Part shown: positions 1 to 11,500 of the stretch, in pieces
Position numbering within the stretch: position 1 is the stretch's first letter
How the letters are laid out: each line of letters starts with the position of its first letter
Source of the DNA: Enoplosus armatus
Taxonomy: Eukaryota > Chordata > Actinopteri > Centrarchiformes > Enoplosidae
Assembly: GCF_043641665.1 (NCBI RefSeq)
Contig: NC_092184.1
Location: forward strand, 18,404,108 to 18,468,107
Direction: 5' to 3'
Length of the DNA stretch: 64,000 bases
Notes under the pieces: model-generated
Seen by the model: the letters and a program-made list of their open reading frames with translations, nothing else
Database searches by the model: none
Told to the model about the DNA's origin: nothing
Translations under genes and position numbers: made by a program

Positions 1-3000
1 CCCAGCAGGGTCAATTAGCAGCCCAGGCTGAAAACACAAGCACCTCCTGTCTCAAGTTCATACTGTGTCATACATGTATAGCGCTGGCTGTACTAACAAT
101 AACAGACAAACCTAAGTAGACAGCAGCACACATTGAATTAGTAACTCTATCTTTCCTTGTTGTAAGCCCTTGCAAAGACATGACATTAAACATAAGTGAA
201 AAAAATATCCATTAAATAAGTGACTATTCTTGATGAGGTGAAGGGCTTACCTGATTAAGCAAGTTTACCTCAAATTTTAATTAATGCTTAATGTTTTACC
301 AGTGTGGCCAAGGAAATTAAGTTGTTCAATTAAGTCAGCTGTTTTTTAAATAAATAAAGCCACACACTTGACAGACACAGTGTATACTGTGGGTTCAAAT
401 GAATGCCATCTCCTAGCTCACATATGATGCATGCAAAATCACGGGAGACTTTGGTTAATTGCCAATAAAGCCAAATGAAAGAAGCTTTAATAGCTGTTGC
501 CACCGGGTGTTTAAATGAACAATGATCAAGATATGGTCGAGGTTACTGCAGTTCATCCTGACAATTCACCCTTCTCTGCTTAAAGCAAATACTTGTGCAA
601 CAGTCGAGTTAGTGCAACCGGTTTCCGAAGTTCCACGTGTAACGTAGACACCAGTTTCATATGTTTTAAGGGAGTTAAGTCATAGCTGATGAGATGTTTC
701 CTATTTAGAGAATAACGCTGGCGGTCAGATAAAACGAGCAAAATGACCAAGATGGGAATGGACGTCAGGCCCTGACTATTCCCTGCACCGTGACAACACT
801 GGCTGCAAACATGATACTGTCAGAAATGCAGCTTAATTCTGAGATAAAACAGTGCGGTCTAAAACCTGGTATGTCCAGATCTTATCAACGTACAAACTGC
901 ACATGCCAAGAAACGACCTGCTCCAAAGATATATAAGTTAGCCTCAGTTTGCGTAACACTGGAGTCAGCACTTCTCTTAAGCTAATGTTTGACTGAAACA
1001 GCTTAAATGTCCTCTGTATTTAAGTTTCCAGCCTCGGTGCGAATCTATTATCGCTGACATGTAACTGCCACATACTACAGGTCGATGTAAAACTATTTAA
1101 GAGGTGAGTTTGGTCTTGTACTTACCTTCGCCTCCCCTCTTTGTGTCAGACTCACACTGTGCTCAACACGGAAGGAAACTTTACGCCATGAAGGATCAAA
1201 CCAACTCGGTACTGGCAGCGGGGGGGGGGACGCTTGAACTTGCAACGCCAAAGAAATCTAATATTGGCATGTTTTCACTTTTTGAGAAGCTGCAGCTGTG
1301 TGTTTTCTTTAAAAGAGACACTTCTGCTTAAATTGACAGTTTAATTTCAATGACTATTATTATTTTTTTATTTCAGCGTACGCGTGTCTCAATTTGGACC
1401 GGTCTACAAAGGCGTTACATAACATCACAGTGCATAAGTAACCCGCTACAATAAATAACTGTACTGTGGAGGTGCAGCAGGCTAAGGGTCATGGTTATGT
1501 AATGCAACCAGCAGAACACTGTATCCCTGACCAAAGGAAAGGCAGACTCATCGAACATGTCCTCTTCAACTTAAAGGGTGTTTATGTTCACAATACCAAG
1601 GACACATGTTAGATTGCCCAACGACCTGCGGGGCTTTCTGCCTGCACACGCAGCTTTTCTGTGCAGTGGTGGTATTCAGGTGGTGGTATTTATTTGATAT
1701 TTATTTCACTCTTTACTTAAGTAAAAGTAACAGTGCCACTTTATAAAAACACTCTATTACTTAACTTACTGAGGAAGTTAGAGTAAGTAGTTTGAAACTA
1801 TTAACACCAAAATGTACTTTCCAAGTATCAAAAGTAAAAGTACTCATTTGGGAGCAGGGTGACCCTTGTCAGCAGTGGTGGAAAGTAACTTGGTACAGTA
1901 CTGTACTTTGTACTCTGAACTTTACTCAAGTATTTTCATCTTAATTGTGTGTAACCTGTGTGTGTGTGTGTGTGTGTGTGTGTATAGATTCACTGTAGTT
2001 ATTCTCAATACTCATCTATGCAATTCAAATGAAGCACAGTATGTACTGGACTTTCACTAACCGTGTACATAATATCACTAGGCACTATTGTATGTATTTA
2101 TATACCTCTTTGTGTACTCTGCTTATTTTATGCATCCAGTCCACCATATTTAAGTAAATGTAAATGTTGAACTTTTTACTCCGCTCCATTTATGTATAGT
2201 TACTTTTCATATTGAGATTGAATTAATATTATCAGTTTATAAAATATGAAGCATTATTACATAGATGAAGGTGCCCAGTAGTACATAAAGCTAAGAGCTC
2301 CACCTTAGAATTATACATTAAAATACTGTTAACATATTAAAACATCATTAATAACGATGCAATAATATACAGTGACATAACACTGACAGGGGCCATTCTG
2401 CATAATGAGTACTTTTACTTTTCACAGTTTAAATATATTATGTTGCTAATACTTTTGTACTTTCAAGTAAATATTTGAATGCAGGTACTTGTATAGCATG
2501 GTATTGCAACTTTTACTTAAATTAATAATCGAAATACTTGTTAAACACTGCCTGCCCATGTTTTATTGTATAATATTTGATTATTATTTCTGATATTAAT
2601 GTTGTTATAGCTGGTCGTTATAGCAGCTTTCAGATAAATGTTGTGGAGTAAGAAATGCAATATTTCCCCCTGAAGTGTAGTGGAGGGTAAATTAACAGAA
2701 AATGGAAATACTCAAGTAAAGTACAAGTACTTTACAATTGTACTTAAATACAATACATGAGTGAATCTAGTAAGTAATATTCCTCCTATTAACGCTGCAT
2801 TTTGCATTGTTAGCTAAACACAGGGAGAAAATAATTGTCTAATGTAATTTAATGAGATAAAATGGGATGTGTTTTTTTTTAATCCCTTCAAGGAAACTCT
2901 GAGTTTACACACCCAACTTTAACTAAACCAGATAGAAATGTATGCACAAAATATGTAGTACTAAAAACAGCTTCACAGAAGCTGTTGTGTTTGTAAAATG

Positions 3001-3010
3001 ATAGGGTGCT
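1..3010. other. Intergenic DNA downstream of tmem120a, repeat-rich
   Basis: I see no convincing coding exon here. The open frames are short, lack splice-supported continuation and resemble no family I know. About 1680-2760 is made of degraded pieces of the teleost repeat described separately. A (TG)n tract lies at 1957-1983 and a short G run at 1220-1228. On the minus strand a good splice donor at about 1125 follows a stretch with no long frame, so it could be the untranslated first exon of a gene running off the left edge; this is a guess. Confidence 0.6.
1680..2760. repeat. Degraded copies of a CAGTGGTGG-ended teleost repeat (hAT-like)
   Basis: A left end of the form CAGTGGTGGAAAGTAAC starts at 1873. 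It is followed by the characteristic run of TACTTTACTCAAGTA-like words that fills these elements. The matching opposite-orientation interior, with ACTCAAGTAAAGTACAAGTA-like words, is at about 2710-2745, but no clean right terminal repeat closes it. A second fragment occupies about 1690-1860. A (TG)n microsatellite has expanded inside at 1957-1983. The assignment to hAT rests on the CAGTGGTG terminus and on the better preserved copy at 3873-4282. Confidence 0.55.
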
Positions 3011-3016
3011 TTTATT
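3011..3016 (-). terminator. tmem120a: tmem120a polyadenylation signal
   Basis: AATAAA on the minus strand, 246 bases past the tmem120a stop codon. It is the first canonical hexamer downstream, so the mRNA probably ends at about 2990-3000, giving a short 3' UTR. No transcript evidence is available. Confidence 0.5.
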
Positions 3017-3261
3017 CATTGTCTTTTCCTATGAGAGAAATTTTACTAATTATATATTTAAGATAAGAACACAGAGGTATTGTGGAGCATACCGTTAACC
3101 TTTAATGGTGATTGATTAGTAATAACACATTTTTTAATATTCATTTATCCACTGTACATGTTTTGTAGTAATAGCCAGAAGACTTATAATAAGTTGATAG
3201 CATAATAACATAGCAAATAATGTTAATGACAACATTTTGTAGACTTTTTTTCATTAGTACA

Positions 3262-6129
3262 TCACAAACTCTTTGTTTTCTGATTCCTGCTCTTGAACTT
3301 CTGACGGACCACAGCGAGGGTGGTGAAGAAGTTTCCCATGAACAGAATAAGGAAGCAGAGACCGCACATCAAGACCTGGTGTCATATGGAACGTAAGAGA
3401 ACAACAGTAAGTAAGTAAGTATGAGGATCAGGATCAGGGGGGGATGAAGTGTTCAGCAGTAATGTGGAGAACAAAAATTAAAATAGATACAAAAACTCCT
3501 TATAATATAACAACAGGCTGTCAGTAATATCTTTGATAAAATGTGAACACACTAGCGTACAGATAATAAGCCCTCTAGTGGTGTAAACATGCAATGTAAG
3601 AAGTATTAATGCTGCTGGAAGATGAATAGAAACAGTAAATCTTTTTTAAAAGCAGGAACAGGGTGAAATGATCAAACTTGGTGACTGTGTAAGCACTGAC
3701 CTGCCATTCTTTACAGTCCGGACCCTGAGTCATTCTGAAGAGAGAGAGGCTATTGAAGAGCTGCCAGAACTACAAGACAAAACATGAGGACTTAAGGGTT
3801 CGTTTTGTTAAAAGGTTAAGCTGTTTTTCAGATCACCAAAAACCTAAACACTGACTCAAATCATGCTTAAATCAGTGGTGGAGGAAGTACTCAGATCCTT
3901 TACTTATGTAAAAGTACCAATACCACAATATTCCATTACAAGCTAAACTCCTGCAAAATCCCACTTAAGTAGAAATGCAGAAGTAAGGGTCAGTAAGGGA
4001 ATGTGATCGCAAGTGGACACTATTTTTTAAAAGAGGCCACAAAACCAACCACTGGTTTATTCTTTAACAATGTGTTGTATGTTATAAATGTATAATTCAT
4101 TGTTGATATAAAATCCTAATCTGAAAAGTAGCTAGTAGCTGTAGCTGTCAGGTAGATGTAATAGAGTAAGAAGTACAACATTTACCTCTGAATTATTGTA
4201 CAATTATAAAGTTGCATAAAATGAAGTACAAGTAACTCAAAGATGTACTTAAGTAAGTGTACTTAGTTACCCTCCACCACTGGCCTAAGTACGCAGACTA
4301 ATATTAAGTCTCTAATGACATCAGCATTTTTAAAATCAGCTTTTCTGTATCATCCAGTCTAAACCATGACAAAGCATGGTTTTTAATGCAAATTAAGCAG
4401 TAGTCAGAGGAAATTTCTCAAGTTCAGTTGCAAATCTTCTCAGTGTCACTCAGACTGTACTCACATGGCCAAAAAAGAGGAAGGGCAAAAGAAACGTCAG
4501 CCCTTTCCACATCCACGACTGAAATCCCTCTAAAAACAGAAAGCAGAGTTTAAATAGTTCTATTCACATCTGTTTGTTACAGCAGCGGCGATGAGGAGTC
4601 CGGGACGTGCCTGATGGTGCATGACTGGTTCTCAAAATTGTTGCTGAATATCTAATTATGATATGTCTGTTTGGGTCCTTGCCGTGTTAGAATGTATCTC
4701 ACCCACGGTCAGATCCATGTTGTGTCTTTCTCCCAGAGCTCGTAGTCTGTACAGACACCCACTCTGATAATAGCACTGCAGACACTGAACAAAACCTGTA
4801 TGTTCCAGATGAAAAAGAAACACTGATCAGGCTTTGGGGTGATTTAGATGATTTAGAAGTTTCAACCATAAATGTATCTCTCGTACTTTGATACAAGGAG
4901 TAGGCAAGGAACTGGTTCCTGAATATCTTGTACAAGTTCCCATCTGGCCTTTGGTAGTGAAAGGAAGGAACGTCATTATTACATAGGAACAATTGCAATA
5001 TAATGGTTATATATAACAGTAACAAACAGAGGGACTCACCATGTCAGCATCACACCGGACAGAAACGCTGAGACGTAGTGATGAAAAACCCACCAGCCTT
5101 TGATTCTATGATGTGGGACACATTTTATTAGATATTTAGAGTGTATTTTCCACACTTTGTCAAAGTGACTTGCTTAAAGAAGAAGATTTGAATACTGACT
5201 AGTTTCTTTAATAATGTAAAAAGTCAGAGGTCAGAGAGCTAAGAATATGTTTTATTTATGAAAAATATGGTTATTGCATTTTTCATTATTTTGATGGAAG
5301 GGTGGTACAGAGCTGACCTGGAGCCGTTGGTGGTGAGGATACTTTCCCTGATGGTTAATGTACAATAGTACCACACCAGCAGGAAATTGAGGATTGCATC
5401 AAGAAATCTAAAGTCAGGGACATGAGAAGAAGTGCTGGATTTAGACTCACAGTTCATGCAGTGTCCGTGTAGCTGTGATGTGCGACATGCTGATGCTTAC
5501 CTGTAGCTCACAAAGAAATAGCACATGAAGGAGGACAGCAGCAGGAGGACTGTGAGGTACAGCTTGAACTTCTCATATTCATCTTTATAGGCAAATCTGA
5601 CAAGGACGTGACAAAAACGACAAGTATCAATGACATAGGCAGAAATTTATCGGCCAAGGAGATGTTTGATTTAGGGAAATAAGGGATCTTTTCAATATTA
5701 ATTCAATGCATATTCAAAGAGGTACTGGCTGAAAATAAAAAGTGGACTTGATATTCAGGTTGTGTGTTCCCTTTTATGGTTACTGCTTACTTTGACTGCT
5801 TGCTGAGAAGAGTGACATTCACATTTCCAAGAACCAGACTGAGGTACAACCTGCGATATGAAACAATTATTCAACTTTATGCAAGGCAATACATGTAATG
5901 TATTTTAATCAGAGCAATGACATCAGCTTGTATTTGGGAGGCTTTTGATTAAATAGTCATCACCCATTTTTCTTGGGAAGGAAAGCTTCCATTTCGAAGA
6001 AAGCATTTGGTCGCGTATTTATTTTCTCTTTTATTTCATCCAAGGTCTTAGCGTCTTCTTCAGATGGTCCTGTGCTGCATCTGATGGATGATACGAGTGC
6101 ATGAAATAGGTCTATGACACAGCATGACA

Positions 6130-6160
<31 letters not shown>

Positions 6161-6530
6161 CTGAATATGACCGGTGTGTGTTAACTTACTTTTTAACTAG
6201 CTGGGACACCTCTTTCAGTCTTTTGCGCTGACTGGAAATGGTGCAAGAGCACTTGTTTTGTAATTTGGACATTTCATCCAGTTTCTCTAAGTACTTTCTG
6301 TGTGTCTCCTGGGTGAGAAGAACACGGTGGTTACATTGATTACAAGAGGTTCTCCTGGACATTAAAAACATTTTATCACATGGTTTTAGTTACACAATAG
6401 CAAGGAAACGGTATGTAAAGCATGATTTGTACAACTGCTCTGATTTTGATCCATTTCTTACCTGAAGTTGTTGATACTCTTCTTCCAGACATTTCCACTC
6501 CTCCAGAACAACTGTTAGACCTTCAGGCAT
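3262..6530 (-). CDS. tmem120a: Transmembrane protein 120A (TACAN), complete, 12 coding exons
   Basis: Coding exons in transcript order: 6462-6530, 6190-6308, 5964-6080, 5791-5850, 5501-5596, 5318-5407, 5040-5105, 4887-4948, 4703-4795, 4465-4529, 3701-3769, 3262-3375. All junctions are GT-AG; they sum to 1020 bases, 339 aa plus stop, against about 343 in human. The N-terminal ~100 residues form a coiled coil ([19 protein letters not shown]). Family hallmarks follow: [50 protein letters not shown] and [20 protein letters not shown], then about six membrane segments. The end, EWQVLMCG..GNFFTT, favours TMEM120A over TMEM120B. The family are multi-pass membrane proteins of the ER and nuclear envelope with a CoA-binding, ELOVL-like fold; a role in fat-cell differentiation is reported and a mechanosensing role is disputed. 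The GWW and HH residues of the CoA pocket region are present. It is transcribed divergently from gdpd1. Confidence 0.95.
3873..4282. mobile_element. Non-autonomous hAT-like element (MITE) in a tmem120a intron
   Basis: A 410-base element with terminal inverted repeats CAGTGGTGGAGG and CCTCCACCACTG. It is flanked by GCTTAAAT on the left and GCCTAAGT on the right, an imperfect 8-bp target duplication (6 of 8 match), as expected for hAT transposition. The interior has no transposase frame but carries the tandem TACTTAAGTA/AAAGTAC words seen at 1680-2760 and 58640-58810. It lies in the intron between exons 10 and 11 of tmem120a and does not touch a splice site. Confidence 0.75.
6134..6160. repeat. 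(TG)n microsatellite
   Basis: About 13 TG units in a tmem120a intron, 30 bases from the donor of the second coding exon. On the transcribed strand this is a CA repeat. Confidence 0.9.
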
Positions 6531-8000
6531 TTTGTAAATATTTCACTTTTTTACACACTACACTGGCAGCAAACTCAGACCCACTTAAAATAACCCAGTA
6601 AGGTTTTTTAATTGTTTAACCAACAAGAAATGACTTGCACAAAATGCTGTGTTGAAGTATTTCTCTCCAGGGTGTGTGTCACATCTCCATGGACGGTTTA
6701 TTGCATGAAGTGAACTTTGACTAGTACAAATGTGCAAGATTTTGACATGGACATTGTTCTATGGAAATTCTCTGGTTATCACATTGATCAGTTATCACTC
6801 ACAGAGATAAAAGGGATTGGTTATTGTTGACTATATTATGACTATATTATATACAATGCAAAGACTAGAAGTTGCCTTTGCCATGCTTCACCCAGCCGCC
6901 TTAGCTAGACGTAGCTTTTGTGCATCTCATATTTCATTATATTTTGGTCGTCGCTTACTCAGCTGGACATTAGCAACATCTGGTGGAGGAAAGGACAAAA
7001 TCTGTTATCAACTCACTTTACCAAACAGACTTGTGTGTATGGAAGACCACAAGTGTCAAGGAAATAGTAAAAAATAAAATTAATACATTTGTTTACAAAG
7101 TAATGTATTAATCTATAAATAAATAAACTAAACAACAAAGTAATTGATATTTTAATGGACAATAGAATATAGACAGAGGAATTAAAAAATAATTTACAAA
7201 TTAAATATTAATCCAATAAATAGTTTAAATAAAAAAAAACAACAACAACATAAAACAGTCCCTTTGTGCATAAATTAAAAATACATTGGGCTGTGTTCCC
7301 ATGGAAATATGATACATACAGTAGGGTCAGCTCAGAAAAACAAAAGAGCTACATACACTGCAGAGCCGCTCTTTGCTGGTGGAGTGTCTCTGGTTAGGCA
7401 GAGTGGACAGGCTGGGTGTCTGCAGGGCGGGCTGCCACCAGACTGCCCCTCCACACACACCGAGCTTGGAAAAATGATAGACACAGCCAGGGTTACTTGG
7501 TTTTGGTGGCAGCAGGGTGGGTTTTGTTTTGAAAGCAGACCGGAGCGAGAACCTGAAAATTAAATTAAATTGAATTGAATCAACTAAGATAAATTAAATT
7601 GAATTAAATAAAATACATTTAATTTAATCAACTCAAATAAGATTAGATTGAATTGACTCAAAATGAATTAATTAATTTAAATAGTTTGATATGAAAATTC
7701 TATGTGTTCTTTTACATTGTAAAAATTGACAAATAAAGTGTTAAAGTGTTAACTGCACAATTTATCTTTGACTGTTGCTATACTTCTGCCTACCAGTTTA
7801 AGAAAAACAAACTGCAGTGATAATTATTTCAGTCGAAAACATACACCCCAAAAATTTGTAATTGAATGCCGCTTTTATTCTGAAATATGCGGGCAGAGGA
7901 ACACAGGATGGCGCATGCGCATACAGCTGACGGCGGCCGGTGCTTGTCAGAGACAGCTGTGTGTTGCAAAGTTCACTGGAGCTGTAGAGGAGAGGCCACC
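6531..8000. other. Upstream region shared by tmem120a and gdpd1
   Basis: The start codons of the two genes point away from each other and are about 2 kb apart. Between them I see AT-rich sequence (7070-7280 and 7560-7720) with no coding exon. The tmem120a promoter should lie at about 6540-6800 and the gdpd1 promoter near 7900-8050. The spacing makes one compact bidirectional promoter unlikely. The short frames at 6817-7077 and 7309-7563 match nothing I know and have no splice support. Confidence 0.5.
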
Positions 8001-8033
8001 CCAACAGTCCACCTTCATGCAAAGTAGCTTGCT

Positions 8034-8139
8034 GTATATATATATATATATTCCTGGACACTAACTAACTTATACTGGGACTACCTAGGTTAGTCAACAC
8101 AAAAAAAAGAAAGAAAACCAAAAGAATTTGATGACAAAG
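8034..8139 (+). promoter_or_regulatory. gdpd1: Probable gdpd1 promoter end and non-coding first exon
   Basis: A TATATA tract at about 8034-8052 is followed, at 8139, by a strong donor (AAAG/GTAAGA). The intron would end at the acceptor TTTTGCAG at 8540, and the next exon carries the gdpd1 start codon at 8555. The 5' boundary of this exon is not determinable from sequence alone. An ATG at 8131, just before the donor, would open a short upstream frame (see findings). Confidence 0.4.
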
Positions 8140-8554
8140 GTAAGATTTCATCTCGCGACCCCAGCTCAGCTAACGTTAGCCTAATGTAGCTAGTACGCCA
8201 TCGTCAGTAAACTGGTTAACGTTATTGCCATTTAACAGTTGTTGCAGCTGTATTGTCAGGGAGAAAGGGTGTCCTTAATGTTACTGATGTTTTATCGTCT
8301 GTAAATCCCTTGCTACGCTGAAAACAAAGCTGCTCAAACTGTCCCTCCGACAATGAATGAGAGACTGAGAGACAGTGCGACAATAAAAGCAGACACTCAC
8401 AATCTTGAATGTTTTGAGCAACTGAAATGTGCTGTCTGTGAAGCTGCTGTCTTTCTCTCGCCTCTGACGGCAGGATTATTTGCTCTTTAGTGCTGTAACT
8501 GTGTGATATTAACTTTGATTGTGTTGTGTTTGTTTTGCAGCCGACTGGCAGGAG

Positions 8555-11500
8555 ATGTGTGCTGCTGTTTATGTCCTGTCAACAGTAACGGGCTACGTGC
8601 TCACCTCTGCCCTGCTGCTGAAATGCCCGACTTTTTTGCACCGGAGGAAGCGAGAGACTTTTCACAGCAGGCACATTTCCCATCGTGGAGGTGAATCCAA
8701 AGTTTCTCACTGAATGTTGTAAACTTATTTGCGTACTTATTATTAAGATGATGAGCATCATTTCCGTCTTGAGCTGCAGGTTCACGTCTTGGCCCATGTA
8801 ACTGTCAGTTGCTACAATTTTATGTCCCTTGTCTGAACAGAATATCTGAACAGTTGTGACATAGCTGTGATCATTATTAAGTGATGTGGAATTATGTTTT
8901 TGCTAACCAGATATTTTCTTGCTCTGACTCAAGTTATTTGGACTACTTTAAGTTCTCACTAAGAGCTAGTTAATCAGTTAAGTAAGTAAGAATAGGCCGA
9001 CTGTTCAGTGTTTATCCACCTCTGGTCAGGCTGTCACCATTTCATCATTCATTCATTCAGATGTATTTGCATGGTTTTGGTTATATTGCAGTGTATTTGT
9101 TACTGTGCTTCCCTCAAACAGGCTCGTCATTGTTGTTTATTGTCTGATATGCTGCAATAGTTACTACAGGAAATTACTTTTTTTTTATTATTACAGTTAG
9201 TTGACCTTATTTTTCTAACAGTGAGGGCAATGTTCCAGCTGTGGGGCCCGCAGTCATGCAAAAGAAAACACTGTGTATCACGCTTAATGTTTACTTTTTT
9301 GTCATTGCAGGAGCAGGTGAAAACCTAGAAAACACCATGGCAGCTTTCAAGCAGTGAGTAGAAACCTTAGTCACAATGACAAACTTCCTTCTCTCACTTT
9401 TGCACGTTGATGTGTGAAACATAACTGGTGCTTGCACTTGTGATCGTGGGCAGTGTGTGTCATCTGAGCTTGGTTGTGATCAGTTTGTGACCACGGTCTG
9501 TTTATCCACACTGGAGCACACAGGCATCGATGCCTTTTATGTAACTGTTCATGTCAAAGCCTCAGATGATATACTGCTGCTGTTATTTCTGATTGATTGA
9601 TAAATGCAGTGGGTGAAGTGAACTGCTTTATTTGTTTCATACCGTCACCGTTGATGACTGTGACCATCAGTGGTGAGATTGACGATCAATGGAGGCTCCC
9701 AGGTGTAGTGATAAATACAATATGTGTACTGTGTGTTGGTTCATGCAGCGCTGTGGAACTTGGCACAGACATGCTGGAGTTGGACTGCCACCTGACGAAA
9801 GATGAACAGGTAGTGGTTTCACACGATGCCAACTTGCGGAGGTCCACTGGCATCAACGCTTACATCTCCGACACGACCTACACTGTGAGTTACTGCAATA
9901 TCTCCTTGGTCATTCCATTCCTATAACACTGAATGCAAACATAACTTTTGGTCCTTAACAAGAAAACTTTACCTTTTATCATATAAAAGACACAGAGGTC
10001 ACGAGGTCCACAAATATCTAAAAGCTCAACTCAGACAAGTTACATGTTGTGTTTGTGTATAGACGTGTGTAAATGAGGTAGCAGCATTGATGGATCATGT
10101 GCTTTGATCAGCTGAGGTCCATACCAAGTCACCTGATATGTCACATGATGAACTTTTGCCAGATTAAAAAAGATCCACTCCAGTAGAAATTCTTGGCAAG
10201 TCGGTGGATTAATTGTTGCTCACTCAGGATTCCTGCTGCACATCTTTGATGGCCGACACTTTAAAATGGATAATGAAACGAATATCGTTGTTTTCCTGAG
10301 AAGCCTTTCAAAGTTCAGCTCCAGTACTTACAAATGATGCTGATAAATGCCACGAAACAATTTGATAAACACCCTCCGTCACCCTCCTCTCGCTGCCTCT
10401 GACCTAATCTTCCTCTGACTATCGGCTGTATTTTGTGTCTGTTAACCGCTGAGTGCTGTGTGCTCTTTGCAGGAGCTCCCTCCGTACCTCTGCAAGCTGG
10501 GTGTCACTTTTCAGAGGGGTGAGCATCACATACCCATGACTGATGTAATTACCAACATACAGATGCATATCAGCAACATCCTATGTATTTAGTTGACTTT
10601 TGACAGATAATATATTGTAGTTTACAAGCTGTTGGCAAGGCAGCCACAGTTTAAATGATTAATACACTTGGGCCACTGTCCACCCGCCCGCCGTGAAGCT
10701 GACTGTGATTTCATCCTGTCCTTGTCTGTCTGTCAGAGTGTTTCTGCGAGGGGGGAGAGGACAAACGCATCCCTCTCCTCAGGGACATTTTTGATGCATT
10801 TCCTAACACCCCTGTCAACATTGACATCAAGGTCAACAACGACACGCTCATCAAGAAGGTGTGTCTGTGTGTGTCTCCTCCTGTTTGTTTCTCTTGGTAG
10901 TTTAACCCTCCTATAAAACAACATCTTCTCTCCCTTTCTTTAATCAGTTAACTACTTAACAGACTTTGTGCTCCTCAGTGTGTCTGATTCATGCTTCACA
11001 CCTGTGTACCATATATTATATGTGAGTTTCTGTAATAATGTCTCTTTCATCCTTGCAGGTCTCTGAGCTGGTCATTAAGTACGACAGAGAGCATCTGACT
11101 GTCTGGGGCAACGCCAGCAACCAGGTTGTAAAGAAGTGTTACAAAGAGGTACAGTTACATGAAATGTGAAGCTCAGTTTACCTTCAGTCTAGTCAATAAT
11201 GATATTGAAAGACCCAGATACCCCAGATGCAGACTGTGTCATCACTTATCTCTAGAAGTTACTGAATTTATGGGAGTTGACCCTAAATTCAGGTTGTGTG
11301 TTTGTGTTTTGTAGAACCCTCGTATTCCCGTACTGTTCAGCCTTCCAAGAGTACTGCAGCTGTTAGGCCTCTTCTACACCGGCCTTCTGCCCTTTGTTCC
11401 CCTCAAGGAGCAGTTTCTGGAGATCCCCATGCCCTCTATTATCACCAAGTAGGTACACATAAAAATATGAACATTTCCAGAATGGGACTCAAGCCCATAA

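Noticed and set aside
1104..1331. 75-codon plus-strand frame near the left edge
   Set aside because: No family resemblance, no splice-supported continuation, and it crosses a G-run.
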